Shown piece by piece: positions 34,867 through 47,096 of a stretch of 64,000 nt of DNA. Source of the DNA: Gentiana macrophylla (taxonomy: Eukaryota; Streptophyta; Magnoliopsida; Gentianales; Gentianaceae); assembly GCA_026214975.1 (NCBI GenBank), contig JAOBSW010000273.1, forward strand, positions 62,001 to 126,000, read 5' to 3'. Positions within the stretch are counted from its first letter, which is position 1; each line of letters begins with the position of its first letter. Made by a program: the position numbers and the translations under genes. The notes under the pieces are model-generated. The model worked only from the letters and a program-made list of their open reading frames with translations. It was not told the DNA's origin and searched no databases.

Positions 34867-36924
34867 GCGTGATCAACGATACAAGTAAAAGGGTAGGGAT
34901 TGGAGCTTAATTCTCTTACAATTAAAAAGAGGGTAAAGTTGTCTTTATGCAATTTTTAGAATTCTTTTATTTATTTTATAAATTTATTTTGGTTAAAGCT
35001 TATATGGGTAAAAAAAAGTTTGACAATGACTCGTATAAGTAATTATCCCACTTCTATATCAATATTTTAGAGTAAAAAACTGTCAATTGGCCAAATTAAA
35101 CCAATTAACCCGAAAAATGACCCGTTTTCTACCCTTAGGACGAACATTTCTCCGTCCATTTTCCCCCACGATCTGCTCATTGCCTCATACACACACGCAC
35201 AAAATAAAACCTCCCCTGCTTCCTAAAAACCCCACGCCCCATGATCCCTAACTTCCACTGTCCACTCTATTGTAAATTCTTCCTCATGTCCGATTTGATA
35301 ATCCAAGTGGCGATATCCAAGCTATTAAAAAGGTTGAAGAAGATGAAAGCTTAGAACAGCACCTGTGTAGAGGCCCGAAATAAATAAAGTGAGAGCTTAG
35401 AGCAGGCGAATTAATGGCATCTAGAGGAGAAGAAAGTTCGGATCTTTGTTGTTTATGTCTCGCCGGAGATGGTGTTCATTAGCCGCTGCAAGACCCAGCA
35501 ATGTATGGATCAAGTTCTCCCACGATTGACCAATACTTCTCCCCTGAAATCCCCCGATCTCATCCGATAGAGTGAAACTGCATTTATTTCCTAAAACTTT
35601 CCTAAACCTATTTCTTTTTCAAAGTTTATTTAAACTCCTAATTCGGCTGCTCCAAATTGTATCAGCAGCTTCATCAGACAAAGAATTCCGTGGCGCGAAT
35701 CAGGAGGTCCAGGCGGTGGTTTTTGAGTCAAAGGATGATGATTTGATGGATGAACATGACGATGCCACGACATTACCTATGGCATCAGTTCTTAATCTTT
35801 AATTAACGATTAAGAGGAGGCTGCCCCGTTGCTTACACTCCCACTCCAATGGAAGTCCAGGCTCGAAAGATCACAGCCAATTCTGTAAAAAGGGAGGGGT
35901 TTTTTTTGTTTTGTTATGTTTGTTTGTTTGTTTCTGTGTGTATGTGGAATTTTACTGAATGAAAAACACACTTTGTCTCTTCAGAATTGAAGTATCTTAT
36001 GGGACTGTGGTGTTGTGGGTGTGAATTCAATGCATTTCCCGTTTGTTTGTTTTTTATTTTTGTTTTTTGTTTTTGCTTTTGTATGTTCACACCCACAACA
36101 CCACAAAAGGAAATTGGTGTTAGATTTTTTTGGCTTCAAAGCTGAAGGAGGGGAAGCAAGATTGGGCTTTGCCTATCTTCAACAACAGAACAGGCATAAG
36201 CCGAACAAAAATAAAAGCAGGTATCTCTTTTAATCTTCCTTTGTATAGTTTCTGGGTTTTTGAAAAATAAATAAAAAGATAAAAAAATATCCAGACCTTT
36301 CATCTTTTAACCTATGGTTTTCTATGTAATTTATTTTTCCCGTTACTCATTGTAATGATGAAATATCATGCATGTTTGAAGAACAAAATAGTTCTTATTC
36401 TCAGCTAAAATATTAGAAAAGTGGTCGGTCATTATTCGATTTTGTGTAGCTTTGCATAACATTGGCTTATTTCAAAATTTAAATTTTAGTCCAGTCGGTG
36501 TGTATATATCTTGAGGATACGTTTGGGTAGATTTATGACAAGAAATAAGCTGTCAAAGATTCGCCTGAAATAATTGGATAAATAGGATCGCACATACATA
36601 TTGAAGAGGGGTCAACAACTTGAAAACAAAGGTGCCGCTTTTACTCCTGAATTTCATCGATTCTCAAGTATTCGTCATGATCGTTGTTGTTGTACTTCAT
36701 ATTGTAGCTTTTCTACTTTGGCTCTTCAATTGAGGCTTAACTTTTGTAAAGGCAGGGATTCGGTGCATATTACGTTGGTGAATGTTGTAAACATGGTGAA
36801 CCTTTAGTGTTTGCCGACACATACATACATTGTTGTACTGTTGAATCTTACTCCTTTTTTTGTTGTGTGTAGAGGAGACATGTTTTCTATCATGTTTGCA
36901 ATTGACTTGATTATTTTTAAGGAA
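34863..36924. other. Unassigned region with short coding-like frames
   Basis: 35296-35390 reads HVRFDNPSGDIQAIKKVEED and onward to a stop. 35660-35803 reads SAASSDKEFRGANQEVQAVV and onward, ending MASVLNL. Both are acidic and coding-like but short and unrecognised. 36601-36807 is open without any feature. A gene broken into pieces or a captured exon set is possible; nothing firmer can be said. Confidence 0.3.
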
Positions 36925-38284
36925 AATTAGGCTAAAGGACACTTTACACATTTTTTTTAATTAACAGTCCTACTTAACATTTTTTATAGGCTGAAGGACA
37001 AAATTTTAATTACATGACTAAATTGCCCTTAGTTAACCTATTCCTAAGTTTCTGGTTTATCCTTCTTCGCTTCGAAGACAAAAGAAATGGCTCTGATGAA
37101 CTTCATCGTGATTCAAAGGATTCACGATCTGCGTTAATTCTCTTCCAAATTCGTGATCGTCGACCATCGATCATCGAATTCAAATGATTCTTTCGATGCA
37201 GATAATTGATTCACCAGGTATATTTGCCATTTTTTTTTTTGCTTATTGTTCGATGATTTGTAGATCATAAATCTGCGTTTTATAAGATAAATTTCAATCT
37301 TCCTAATGAAATTTAACATAAACCGAGCTTTTAAGTTTAATTCGTTCTTCATCCCGAGTTTGATGTTTGTTTTTCGATTATTGTGTGTTTGATGAAAAAT
37401 AGCTTGATTCATCGCTATTTTCTCTAATTACTTTGTTGATTCTCCGTTGATTTTTCTCGATTCCTTTGTTATGTAGGTTTTTGAAGGTGCTTGTGAATTG
37501 ATGAACCAATTCAAAGCGGTTTTCAATCATCTTTTTCGTTGTATAAAGCATTTGAAGCCATCTTCATTTAACCTAAGGCTGTGAATTACTTGTTTGATGA
37601 GCTTGAAGGTTTGAAGGCCCGTCAGCTGTTCGACGAAATGCCAAAACTGTTGTCAGTCACTCATGATATTGTGGTTGATAGTTGTAAAGACTTGGGGTAT
37701 GAATATGATGCATCAAATGTCAGTAATGATTCATAGTACAGATGGTGACATCAAGTCTTCCGGTGCTCGTGAGTATAGATGGTGAAGTACAACACTTGTG
37801 GGCAGATCCTGGAGGAGTGTGGATTGCTCCAGTTGTGATGTTTCCAAGAATATGACGGGCCTCAATGCTCGTAGTGCTCGGTATGGTCCACCCAGTTGTT
37901 CCACTGGAAACAGATTTTGGCTCACAGCCAATTCCACCCGTCAGATTTTGATGTTTTTATTGCTGTTTCTTTGGTTTTGCTCAAGAATTACAGATAGCCT
38001 AATTTGCAGTTATGTTCCTCCTTGATGACTTTGTTTAGGCTTTGTTTTTCATTCATCTCAGTAATGTGGTTTTGTTGAGAATGTTTTGTATTCAAGAGTT
38101 CGAATTTTCTTGGCCACGATGGTTCCTCTTTCTTTGCAAGATTTTATGTTTGGTCCCCTTGACTCTGTACAACCTTTAAGAGTTTGGGGCACTTGCTTCA
38201 GATTTGTGGTGGTTCAATGGATTTTGAATCAAAGCTTTCTTGGATCCTTTTGCTTCACGCTTGCCTTTTACATGTTAATGAGAC

Positions 38285-38644
38285 ATGTTCCTATCTCTCA
38301 GGAATTCTTGTCTTTGGTGTCAAGCAATATCTCCAACTAGAAACAGAGGAATCCCATGGGCAACTGTGTTTGGAAACCATGATGATGCCCCTTTTGTTTG
38401 GCCTATTGATTGGTTTTCACCTTCTGGCATTCCTCATTGGTATTGCCATTTTCCTCCTCCAAATTCTTCTCACCCATTGCTGCCCGCAGGTTAATTGACA
38501 AATTTACCCCATTTCTGTTTTTGTTATAGATGCATTTCTGTTCTGTTTAATAATTGTCACAATAATTCTTTGAAAAATGTCAGGAGAATGCAGTTTCAAA
38601 GGCACATCTCGTTTGGAGTTGATGCATACAGAAATCAAGAATAG
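38285..38644 (+). pseudogene. PAP16: Purple acid phosphatase 16-like, two exons
   Basis: Metallophosphoesterase fragment. The frame up to 38489 reads [20 protein letters not shown], then [17 protein letters not shown], including the metal-binding GNHD motif. It splices (CCCGCAG|GTTAAT to GTCAG|GA, phase kept) to 38584-38644, which reads GECSFKGTSRLELMHTEIKN. Both pieces fit plant PAP16-type proteins, which normally have about 380 residues. I found neither the upstream exons with the other metal ligands nor the C-terminal half. It is a fragment, perhaps captured by a transposon. Confidence 0.7.
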
Positions 38645-38655
38645 GTAATGAAATA

Positions 38656-39030
38656 ATGCAACTGTCTACCGGTTGGGATAAGCGTTTAGAAGGTGAACCT
38701 GGGAGTATTTATGAAAGCACCGACATCGGAACGTTGAAGGAATCGAAACCATCGAGTTTTAGCATTAAAGGAGCTATAGAACATCAATTAATAGGTAATT
38801 TCCAAGGCTCTGAAATTCTAAACATAATTGATAAGTGTGGAGAAGAAATGGTGGAGCATTTGATTGTTGATACTAAATGTTCGATGAAGTTATCCTTCGA
38901 ATCGCACAGCAACAAGCAGGTACAAAATGTAGTTGATCTTTATGAAGTTCAAGGCAAGGCAATTATGGACATTCAAGATCTTGAAGTTGTGGAAGGGCTG
39001 AGAAAAAGAAAAGATGACAAGCAACCTTGA
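38656..39030 (+). CDS. Unidentified ORF, 124 codons
   Basis: The frame begins MQLSTGWDKRLEGEPGSIYE and ends LRKRKDDKQP. It is hydrophilic and acidic, with no motif I can name, and starts 12 bp after the donor of the phosphatase fragment. Codon use looks coding. It could be an exon of another captured gene; nothing shows that it is expressed. Confidence 0.35.
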   Translation: MQLSTGWDKRLEGEPGSIYESTDIGTLKESKPSSFSIKGAIEHQLIGNFQGSEILNIIDKCGEEMVEHLIVDTKCSMKLSFESHSNKQVQNVVDLYEVQGKAIMDIQDLEVVEGLRKRKDDKQP

Positions 39031-39039
39031 GAGCTTTTG

Positions 39040-40142
39040 GATGCAATTAATGAGTCACAAACCTCTTTGTAGATGTTTACATGAACTTGGCATCTATAAG
39101 TGAGTGTATGGGTTCTATTAATTCCAAGTTTGTATCGCTTTTATTTGATCCCGGTGGAAACTTCGGCCCATGCAAGGACACGAGCCAGCGATTTGCGAGT
39201 TCGGATGTTAGTTGAACTTCGTCATGTAAAATTGCCCATGCTATCTGAGAGGAATGTAATCTTGAAATCTCTTTATGAGTAAAATCACTTAAGAGTTTGG
39301 ATTAGCTCTTGTTTATTGTTTTTATTTCTATCGTTGTAGATCTTCTACATCAGTGTTGGTCAAAAGTTTTTTGGTGGAGCTTCAGAAGTTTGCCTGTCGT
39401 TTTGTGTTTGTAGAATTATGTTCATTATCGTATTATATGTTATGTAAAAAATGGATGCATCCAAACAACCAAAAGTGATGAAAAAAATTCACCAATTTCT
39501 GTGTTAATACACTTTTTTTTTGTTTTGAGACTTGGTTCGACATTGTTACAACACTTTTCATGAGATTCACTGTCGAAATTCACTAGCGAATATTAACAGT
39601 GAATTTTCGAATAACAGTGAATTGTGACAATGAATTTCGAACAAACTTAATCCCAGCTTCTTGTACATATGTCACTGACATGCAAACCAAAACAGAAGTG
39701 AAACATGTTAAAATCTTTTCTAAGACAACAGAAAACCTAGACAATATCCTTCTGCAGATCTTGAGTTTAATTAAGTCCAACGTAACCACAAGTGTTCTTT
39801 TAAATAAAGTTGAGTGAAAATCGTAAGCACATCATAACCTTTTTTTTAAAGGTGAATGAATTCAAAATTCACATCCCCATACTTTAGCAGTATACAAATA
39901 AATAAAGAGGGCGAGGGAGAAGGAGAGAATAATTGTAACAATTGGAAATAAGGTAAAACAGAGCACTAGATTTCATTTCAACATTAAAGAAAATTAAGAA
40001 CAATGAAAGATTACATGACAGATGTTCAGCTAATCAGAGCAAGTAGCAGTACATCAATTTGTAAAATCACTTCATTCTAACCCCAAAACACCTTTCACCG
40101 AAAGATTTACATCATAGATTTTAGAAAAGGTACCCTAATCAA
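39040..40142. other. Spacer with ATTCAC-type words
   Basis: No gene recognised. 39480-39640 contains ATTCACTGTCGAAATTCACT and reverse-oriented AGTGAATTTCG words like the core of the ATTCAC-rich elements. Confidence 0.4.
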
Positions 40143-40492
40143 TCAACCGCCGAAGCCGTAAAGGGTGCGACCCTGCCTCTTCAAATCATACACCGTAAAT
40201 GGTGCGACCCTGCCTCTTCAAATCATACACCGTATCCATTGCTGTGACTGTCTTGCGACGAGCATGCTCCGTGTATGACACAACATCTCGAATAACATTT
40301 TCCAAGAAGATCTTGAGAACTCCACGGGTCTCCTCATAAATCAGCCCTCTGATACGCTTGATGCCTCCCCTGCGAGCCAATCGCCGAATTGCAGTCTTAG
40401 TGATACCCTGGATGCTGTCCCTAAGCACCTTACGATGACATTTAGCGCCACCCTTTCCCAGACCCTTTCCTCCTTTTCCACGCGCGGCACAT
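40143..40492 (-). pseudogene. Histone H4 pseudogene
   Basis: The nucleosome core histone H4 is nearly complete on the minus strand: [20 protein letters not shown], then [20 protein letters not shown] and [17 protein letters not shown] to KRQGRT. Two breaks kill it. Between the ATG (40492) and GKGGKG there is one base too many, so the ATG frame stops early. Near the C terminus a 37-bp tandem duplication (40158-40194 and 40195-40231) shifts the frame before YGFGG. Substitutions at normally invariant sites (N to S, P to T, S to R) support relaxed selection. There are no introns; no poly(A) tract was seen, so I cannot call it processed. Confidence 0.9.
40158..40231. repeat. 37-bp tandem duplication in H4
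   Basis: Two copies of GTAAA(G/T)GGTGCGACCCTG and the following CCTCTTCAAATCATACACC, head to tail, differing at one base. Thirty-seven is not a multiple of three, so the frame breaks. Confidence 0.9.
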
Positions 40493-40599
40493 TTTCACTT
40501 TTTTGAACAAGGTAAAATAGTTGAGATCAGAGAAGATTGTGAAGCACATCATAACATATATGTTCGACAAAGCACCAAAAATATACAGTGGATATAGTT

Positions 40600-42020
40600 T
40601 TATAAAAATTCACTTTGCTTAAACACAATTCACTTTGATTTCACCGACATAGCAATTGAAATGATTGATTTCTCATCCACTAAATTAAGTGAAAAAGCAG
40701 AGCGTTGAATTCGTCCAATTATTAACATGAGTACTAAAAATTGCTGCTATAAACAAGGTTAACAACAACACCATAATTTTTTAAAAACTGAATCAATATT
40801 ACAAGAAATTTGAGTAAATGTTCACTAAGGAAACAATCAAAATGATGTAAATCTCATCCACTAATTTAAGAGAAACAAAGCGTTGAATTTGTCCAATTTA
40901 TACCTACTTAGAAAATGACGTAAATCTCATCCACTAATTTAAGAGAAGCAGAGCGTTGAATTCGTCCGATTAGTACTCACTTAATAATGCGTTAATCGAG
41001 TTCGCTTCATTACTAAATAAACATTCACTAAATAAAGGAAAACAGATCAGGTAATTTATCCAATTATGAATTTCATTACTAATTAAAGGGAAACAGAGTA
41101 GTGAATTTGTCCAATTATGAATGTTCGTATTAAAACTTGCTCCTATAAAGCAGGAATGCATATTAAAAGAGCATTTTCAATCCCTCAACACACTTCAAGG
41201 TAGTAAATTTTTCAGGATCTTGAATTAACTAAGAAAAAAATATGTTAAGGAGGTACAGGTTTGTGTTCATTAACTTCAGGAAAGAAAACTTAAAAGATTT
41301 TGAAAAACCTGGAGCCTTTGAATTCTTTTTTATACTTTTGCTGGTACTTTTTCATTAATGTCTCCATTATTATAGCCAGCCTTTAGATGCAACAAGTCGT
41401 GTTTTTGTCACCAAGAATCCAATATAGACTACCTATATGGTGGTCAACCGGGGGTGGGGGTGTTGGATGTTAGATAATAAGAAATATATTCCATCCTTAT
41501 AGCAACTATCTACAAGAAAAACAAAATATCAAGAAATTGTTCTTCCGGTAAAAAAACCAGCAACAACAAATGTATACTGTAAATTACAGCCTTATAAGTT
41601 CATAGGTGACATTAGATATGGTAAAGCAAGAATCTTTGCTAATCAAATTCGTCTTATTCAAAGTGTCAAGAGGCTTTACAACTAAAAATCTGTTCAAACG
41701 CTGACCATCTATCAAGACTCAAACACCTTGATTTTTCACACTGAGAAAACAATTGAAATGATAGATATCACATTCACTAAATAAACATTCACTAAATAAA
41801 GGAGAAACAAATCAGTGAATTTGTCCAATTATGAATGTCGGTACTAATTAAAGGGAAACATAGCAGTGAATTTGTCCAATTATGAATGTAAGTGCTAAAA
41901 CTTGCTGCTATAAACAGTGAATGCATACTAAAGTGAATTTGAGTGAATGTTCACTGAAAAAACAATCAAAATTTCATAAATGTCATCCACTAAATAAAGG
42001 AAAACAGAGAAGTGAATTAT
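40600..42020. repeat. Irregular repeats of about 60 bp
   Basis: Units such as CCACTAATTTAAGAGAAACA followed by GCGTTGAATTTGTCCAATTA recur near 40678, 40856, 40929, 41024, 41090, 41780, 41850 and 41990. They share ATTCACT and GTGAATT words with the ATTCAC-rich elements. Reading frames here are chance. Confidence 0.6.
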
Positions 42021-43138
42021 TCCAATTAAGATCTTGAAAAGTAATGCGTTGCTCGATCTTTGGTGAACGACTACTTTCGATCTTGTTTTCGTCATTTTGA
42101 GCAGTTAATTCACTTGCATTCCTCCCGTAGCAGGTGAAAGGAAGAGGAAAAAGTGAATTGAAAACCCTAATTTTTGAAGAAAACGAATTTCGCAGAGGTG
42201 GAAGCTTACCGTAGATCGATCGATTGAGTATTAATGCTTCCAAATTACCGATGGAGTTTGTGTTGTCTTTGAAATTCCGTCCAATCTGCGATGAATTCTT
42301 TCGCCCTTTTTGGCAATCGCAGAAGGGAGTGTTGCGTATGAAGTTTGGAAAAAGCATGAATGAAGGTTAGTGATTTTTTTATTATGAAGGGTAAGAGTGT
42401 CTTTTTTAGCTACATTTTTGTCGCTTTATGCAACGTTTTTAAACTCGTCCTATTCACTAATAAGTGAAATAATTTTGTCCTTATGCCTCATTACCCCAAA
42501 AAAAAATTAGGCCCTCGCCCTTCGAAAAAAAACAATAACCAAAATATATATAAAAAAAATAAAACAAAAAAACTACGTGTGATAGCAATGTGTGTTTGGA
42601 AGGAAAAAAAGCCTACTTATTTGGTTCCAAGTCCAGTTTAAAAAACAAAAATTATTGTAGTTTTAAGATTCAAACCAAGTCTCTTATGCAGTATCTTGAG
42701 TCACAAGCGTTAAGTAATAGATTCCATTCATATAAATACAAAGTATATATATAATATTAGGTCGAAATTTCGTGCGCTCTTAAATTCATTGATTTTGAAG
42801 TGGGAACAAGACATGGCACGCCCCTTGCCCCGGCGCGTCCCTGTTGATATCTAAGGGTACTTTGGTCCAATGGATTTTTTTTTCCAAAGACGCACAATTG
42901 TTGTCACCATTAAGCACTGAATCCGAGGCAGCCGGATTATAAGCTTAGTGATTACTGGCTGGCCCAATACTTTATTGGCAGTCTAATGGATTTAGTTTGT
43001 ACTTTTGCAATTTTTTAAACTGTATGTTTTATTTATTTATTTTATATTAAAAAAATGGATTTTAGACTTTTTTGATTAATTTGGAAAATACTCCTATTTT
43101 TTTAAATTATCTTATTTTTTTTAAATTATCTGAAGCAC
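42021..43138. other. Gene-free region
   Basis: The minus-strand frame at 41983-42357 has no recognisable feature. 42395-42505 matches one end of the ATTCAC-rich family in reverse orientation. The rest is AT-rich. Confidence 0.45.
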
Positions 43139-43146
43139 ACTAAACA

Positions 43147-43599
43147 CTGGCTGAGCTTGAGTTGGGTTTTTACATAGTATAAGTCGGGTTGGTTCAAGAA
43201 AAAACAAACCCAAACCAAACCAAATGACTAGAAACCCCAATGGGTTGGTTCAGGTTGGTTTCGGGTTGGTCTGGATTGAGTTTGGGTTTCAACCATAAAA
43301 CATGATCTATAATAAAACATTTATGCTTATAAAATCAACACACGTGTATATATCAAAATTCGAGCTCCATACCATATGTTTATAATGATAATCGTTAAAG
43401 AAAACATTTTTTAGGAAAGAGCCCAACAACATATAACAAACCAACAATATATAGAAATAATAATTAAAATCCAATAAGTAAATACATAAAAACATCATAT
43501 ACACGGATTGTTTTTTTTAGAAAAAGGTCAAAATATCGTAGAAAGAAACCGAAAATGAAGTAATAATAGTAATATGATAACAACATTTTACTTTAGATG

Positions 43600-43647
<48 letters not shown>

Positions 43648-43827
43648 AAAGTCGGGTTAGGTTGGGTCAACAGAATAAAAATTTAAAAAACCAAACCAAA
43701 CCAAAATGTTTCGGTTTGGGGTAAAACCCAACCCAAAAAAATTGGGTTTCAATTGGTTTGAGTTTTCGGGTTGGTTCGGTTTGGGTTTTAGGTTGGATTG
43801 GGTTCATTGGGTTTTCTGCTCAGCCCT
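43147..43827. mobile_element. hAT-type MITE upstream of P450 copy B
   Basis: A 681-bp non-coding element has ends CTGGCTGAGC and GCTCAGCCCT (inverted, one to two mismatches) and a perfect 8-bp target duplication ACTAAACA (43139-43146, 43828-43835), the hAT signature. Subterminal regions are packed with GGTTGG/AACCCA words, and an (AT)n microsatellite lies inside. It ends about 150 bp before the P450 start. Confidence 0.9.
43604..43645. repeat. (AT)n microsatellite
   Basis: About 21 AT units inside the hAT element. Confidence 0.95.
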
Positions 43828-43978
43828 ACTAAACAGCACCTGATCATCCGTTTATTGGAAATGGTTAATTAATGGATCATGGAATCTATTTAACACTCAA
43901 CTTAACAAAAAGTCCAACATCAACTACACAATATTTTTCAGAAGAAAAAAAAAAAGAATTCATCAGATCTTCAAGAAC

Positions 43979-46560
43979 ATGGAAATCATGGGGAGTGTTT
44001 ATTGGATATTCATAACCATTGTGTTGGGTGCATTTTGTAGTCTTGTTTTTCAAGAGCTGCAGTGGATGATGAAACGAAGAAGATTACCTCCAGGTCCAAA
44101 AGGGCTACCAATTATTGGAAGCCTTCATCTTTTAGGCAAAAACCCACATCAAGATCTCTTCAAATTGTCCAAAGAACACGGGGAGATGATGCATATGCGT
44201 TTCGGAACAGTTCCTGCAATCATAGTATCATCCCCTGAAGCAGCAGAGAAGTTTCTCAAAACCCATGATCATTCATTTGCCACCAGGCCATATTCAGAAG
44301 CTGCCTGGTATGTGACATATGGACAAAGGGACCTAGTCCTTGCACCATATGGTCCCTTTTGGCGAAACATGCGTAAACTCTGCATTACAGAGCTCATTTC
44401 AAACCAGAAAATCATCTCATTTGAATCCACAAGACAAAAAGAGCTTGGAAAGCTCATCAACTCTCTAAAAAAAGCAGCTAGCGGTCGTGTCACCGTCGAT
44501 CTAACCGCCGCCATTTCATATATGATCTTGGGCTTGAGTTCAGTCATGGTGTTCGGAAAGAATTATATAGAAGAGGAAATCGGAAACAGAAGTTTTAAAG
44601 ATGTGATTTTGGACATGTCTCACTTTGCTGCGGTTCCTAACCTGGGTGATTTCTTTCCATTTCTGGGTGTATTTGATCTTCAGGGATTGAGACGAAAGTA
44701 CAAAGATCTTAACAGAAAGATTGACGATTTCTTGGAGAAGATCATTCAAGATCATGTTGTTGTTGAGCATGAGCATGAACATCAAGAGGTGAAAAATAAA
44801 GATTTTGTGGATACAATGATGGGGATCTTGGAATCTGGTGAAGCTGATTTTGAGTTTGATCGCCGCCATGTCAAATGTGTAATATTAGTAAGTCCCCAAA
44901 CTATTATCACATTCTCTTAATAAATTCTTTATTTTACGGCTGTAAATACATTTTTTTCTATTTTACTGAATCTCCATACATATGAAATGAATTAGATTCT
45001 TTATTTTATAGAATGTGGTAAATAAAAGAAAATTTAGAGAATCTGGATGTATGTGATAGATGTAAAAGTAATCATACAAAATATGTATTTTACAGTAAAA
45101 TAAATAGAGTATCTGTTGCGGTGTTAAGTTTTAGTCTGTATGTTGAAATCTCTGAACTATAGTTTTTTTGGAAAAATAGGGATAAGGACACAATCGAAAT
45201 ATTTTTAAGAATGGAGACAACTACATATTTTTATAAGGAGAAGGACAATGCATAATTTTTATAAGCGAGAAGAACAAACGGTGAATCCCGAAAATCGGTG
45301 AATCTCTCCTAGTGAATCCGAAATCGGTGAATTTCGATAGTGATTTCGACGATGAATCCGAAAAATAGTGAATTTCGACGGTGAATTTCGTCAATGAATT
45401 TAAATAATGAATTTCGAACACAAGTGAATTTCGGACAGATGAATAAATAGTTTTGTCGCTTTATGCAAAAGTTTTAAAAAGCTGTCAGCTTCTACTCAAT
45501 TGATGAAATATTTCATTCTTCTCGCTCATTCCCTAGTTTTAAAAGTTTACGGTATGTCTTTTTTTTTTTTTCTTCCTAAATCTGAACGTAAAAGATTGGA
45601 TATATGTTGCAGCGTTATTTTTTTGTAAATATGAATGTTAAGATGTTTAAAATATAGTTTTTTATATATGATTTAAATGTTACGTGCATAACAAAATGCA
45701 CACAATACACCTTGCACGATTGATGATGGTAGGACCCTCCTTTGTCAATGAGTCCTACACAACAATCAATGATATAAGATGTGTTGTGTCTTTTTATCGT
45801 GTCTATTTTGATGTGGAGATAGCACATTAATCAATTCTTATTTAGTAATCATCAAAACATGCTAATTATTAGTTGTGTGTGTGTGTATTTCTCTCTCCTA
45901 TCATACATCTTAGTGGTATACTAATCCAAAATGCTTTATGATTAGAATATGTTCATAACCACATCAGAGACAATAGCAACATCAATACAATGGGCAATGA
46001 CAGAACTTGTTAGGCATCCAAACGCCATGAAAAAACTACAGGCAGAAATACATGAAAAAATCGGCTTGAAAAGAATGGTTGAGGAATCCGACTTGGAGGG
46101 CTTAGAGTATTTAGATGCCGTTGTCAAAGAAACCTTCCGTCTTCATCCTGCAGCACCTCTACTACTCCCACACGAAGCTATGGAAGACTGTAACGTCGAT
46201 GGATTCCATATTGAGCGCAAATCTCGATTAATCATCAATTTTTGGGCAATAGGTCATGACCCGAATGTGTGGCCCGAACCGAATAGCTTCAATCCAGAAA
46301 GATTTCTTGGAAGCAATATAGATTTTAGAGGACATGATTTTCAACTTATACCATTTGGTTCTGGAAGAAGAATATGTCCCGGTGTGCAGTTTGCAGGTCT
46401 GGTGTTTCAACTGGTGTTAGCACAATTGATTCACTGCTTCAACTGGGAACTTCCAAATGGTATGTTGCCAAGTGATGTGGACATGGACGAGACCTTCGGG
46501 TTCGTTACACAGAAAACCGAGCATCTGTCGGTTGTTCCTTATTACCGATTGACTGCATAA
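43979..46560 (+). CDS. Cytochrome P450, 71 clan, CYP736-like (copy B)
   Basis: Microsomal monooxygenase of 507 aa. Exons 43979-44887 and 45946-46560 join in phase 0 (TTA|GTAAGT; GATTAG|AAT). It has the N-terminal membrane anchor, the Pro-rich hinge [10 protein letters not shown]-helix FWRNMRK, ExxR in KETFR, PERF in NPERF, and haem loop [10 protein letters not shown] with the Cys ligand. The I-helix is TTSETI, keeping Glu-Thr but lacking the usual Ala/Gly-Gly. All diagnostic motifs except that one are canonical, so this is the likelier functional copy. The intron (1058 bp) carries an ATTCAC-rich element. A hAT MITE sits just upstream, and the kinase gene converges from the other side. Substrate unknown. 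Confidence 0.95.
45172..45538 (-). mobile_element. ATTCAC-rich element in P450 B intron
   Basis: In reverse orientation: it starts AATAGGGATAAGGACACAAT and ends GAATGAAATATTTCATC-type sequence followed by CATTCCCTAGTTTT. The core holds GTGAATC and GTGAATTTCG words. The equivalent intron of copy A lacks it, so it inserted after the duplication. Confidence 0.65.
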
Positions 46561-46619
46561 TTAATTAAGGTGTTCATTTCCTTTTACTTTGTAATTCAAA
46601 CAATAATAAATGGACCACA

Positions 46620-46654
46620 AATGATTTATGCACCGATCCAATGCATAAATCATT
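46620..46654 (+). promoter_or_regulatory. 3' UTR hairpin of P450 copy B
   Basis: The same 13-bp perfect stem as behind copy A (AATGATTTATGCA/TGCATAAATCATT) with loop CCGATCCAA instead of CCGATCTGA. Confidence 0.5.
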
Positions 46655-47096
46655 CATTGGTCCTTTGGTGGTGGATCTTGGGTTGCTTCATTCTCTTTTG
46701 TATTACAGCATTATTTTCAGTTTTGTACAAAATCAGTTGTGTTTCCCTCATTAGTATTATCATGTTCTTCTCGTTTCCTGTTACTTCATACACAAAGTTC
46801 GTTGATTTTCAACAGTTTCAGGAATAGGAGTTATGTATATATATATATATAATACAATACTAGAGTTTCATTCCTTCTGGGAAAAGAAAAAAAGAAGAAG
46901 ATAATAATACTAAGGGCTGTAATATACAAGTACCCTACTAAAAGTTCGTGTTCGTGTAATAGTTCGTCTTTTTCTTTTTCCCTCCTATTTCGCGGGGTGG
47001 GGAGTGTGCAGTGTGGAAAAAGAAATTGGAAGGTTACAAGATGACTTAAAAATATACAATAGTACTAAACCCTTGTTTTATTAAGAATATACCAAA

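Larger units (their letters stand above)
36925..42505. mobile_element. Possible gene-capturing composite element
   Basis: The left end reads AAAATTAGGCTAAAGGACAC; the complement of the right end reads GGGTAATGAGGCATAAGGAC. Both resemble the ends of the ATTCAC-rich elements in this window. Inside lie PPR-like words (ARQLFDEMP at about 37620), purple-acid-phosphatase exons, an unidentified ORF and a damaged histone H4. No target duplication was found, so the unity of this element is a hypothesis. Confidence 0.25.

Noticed and set aside
41983..42357. 124-codon minus-strand ORF
   Set aside because: Partly made of the local ATTCAC/GTGAATT repeats; no domain or splice context.
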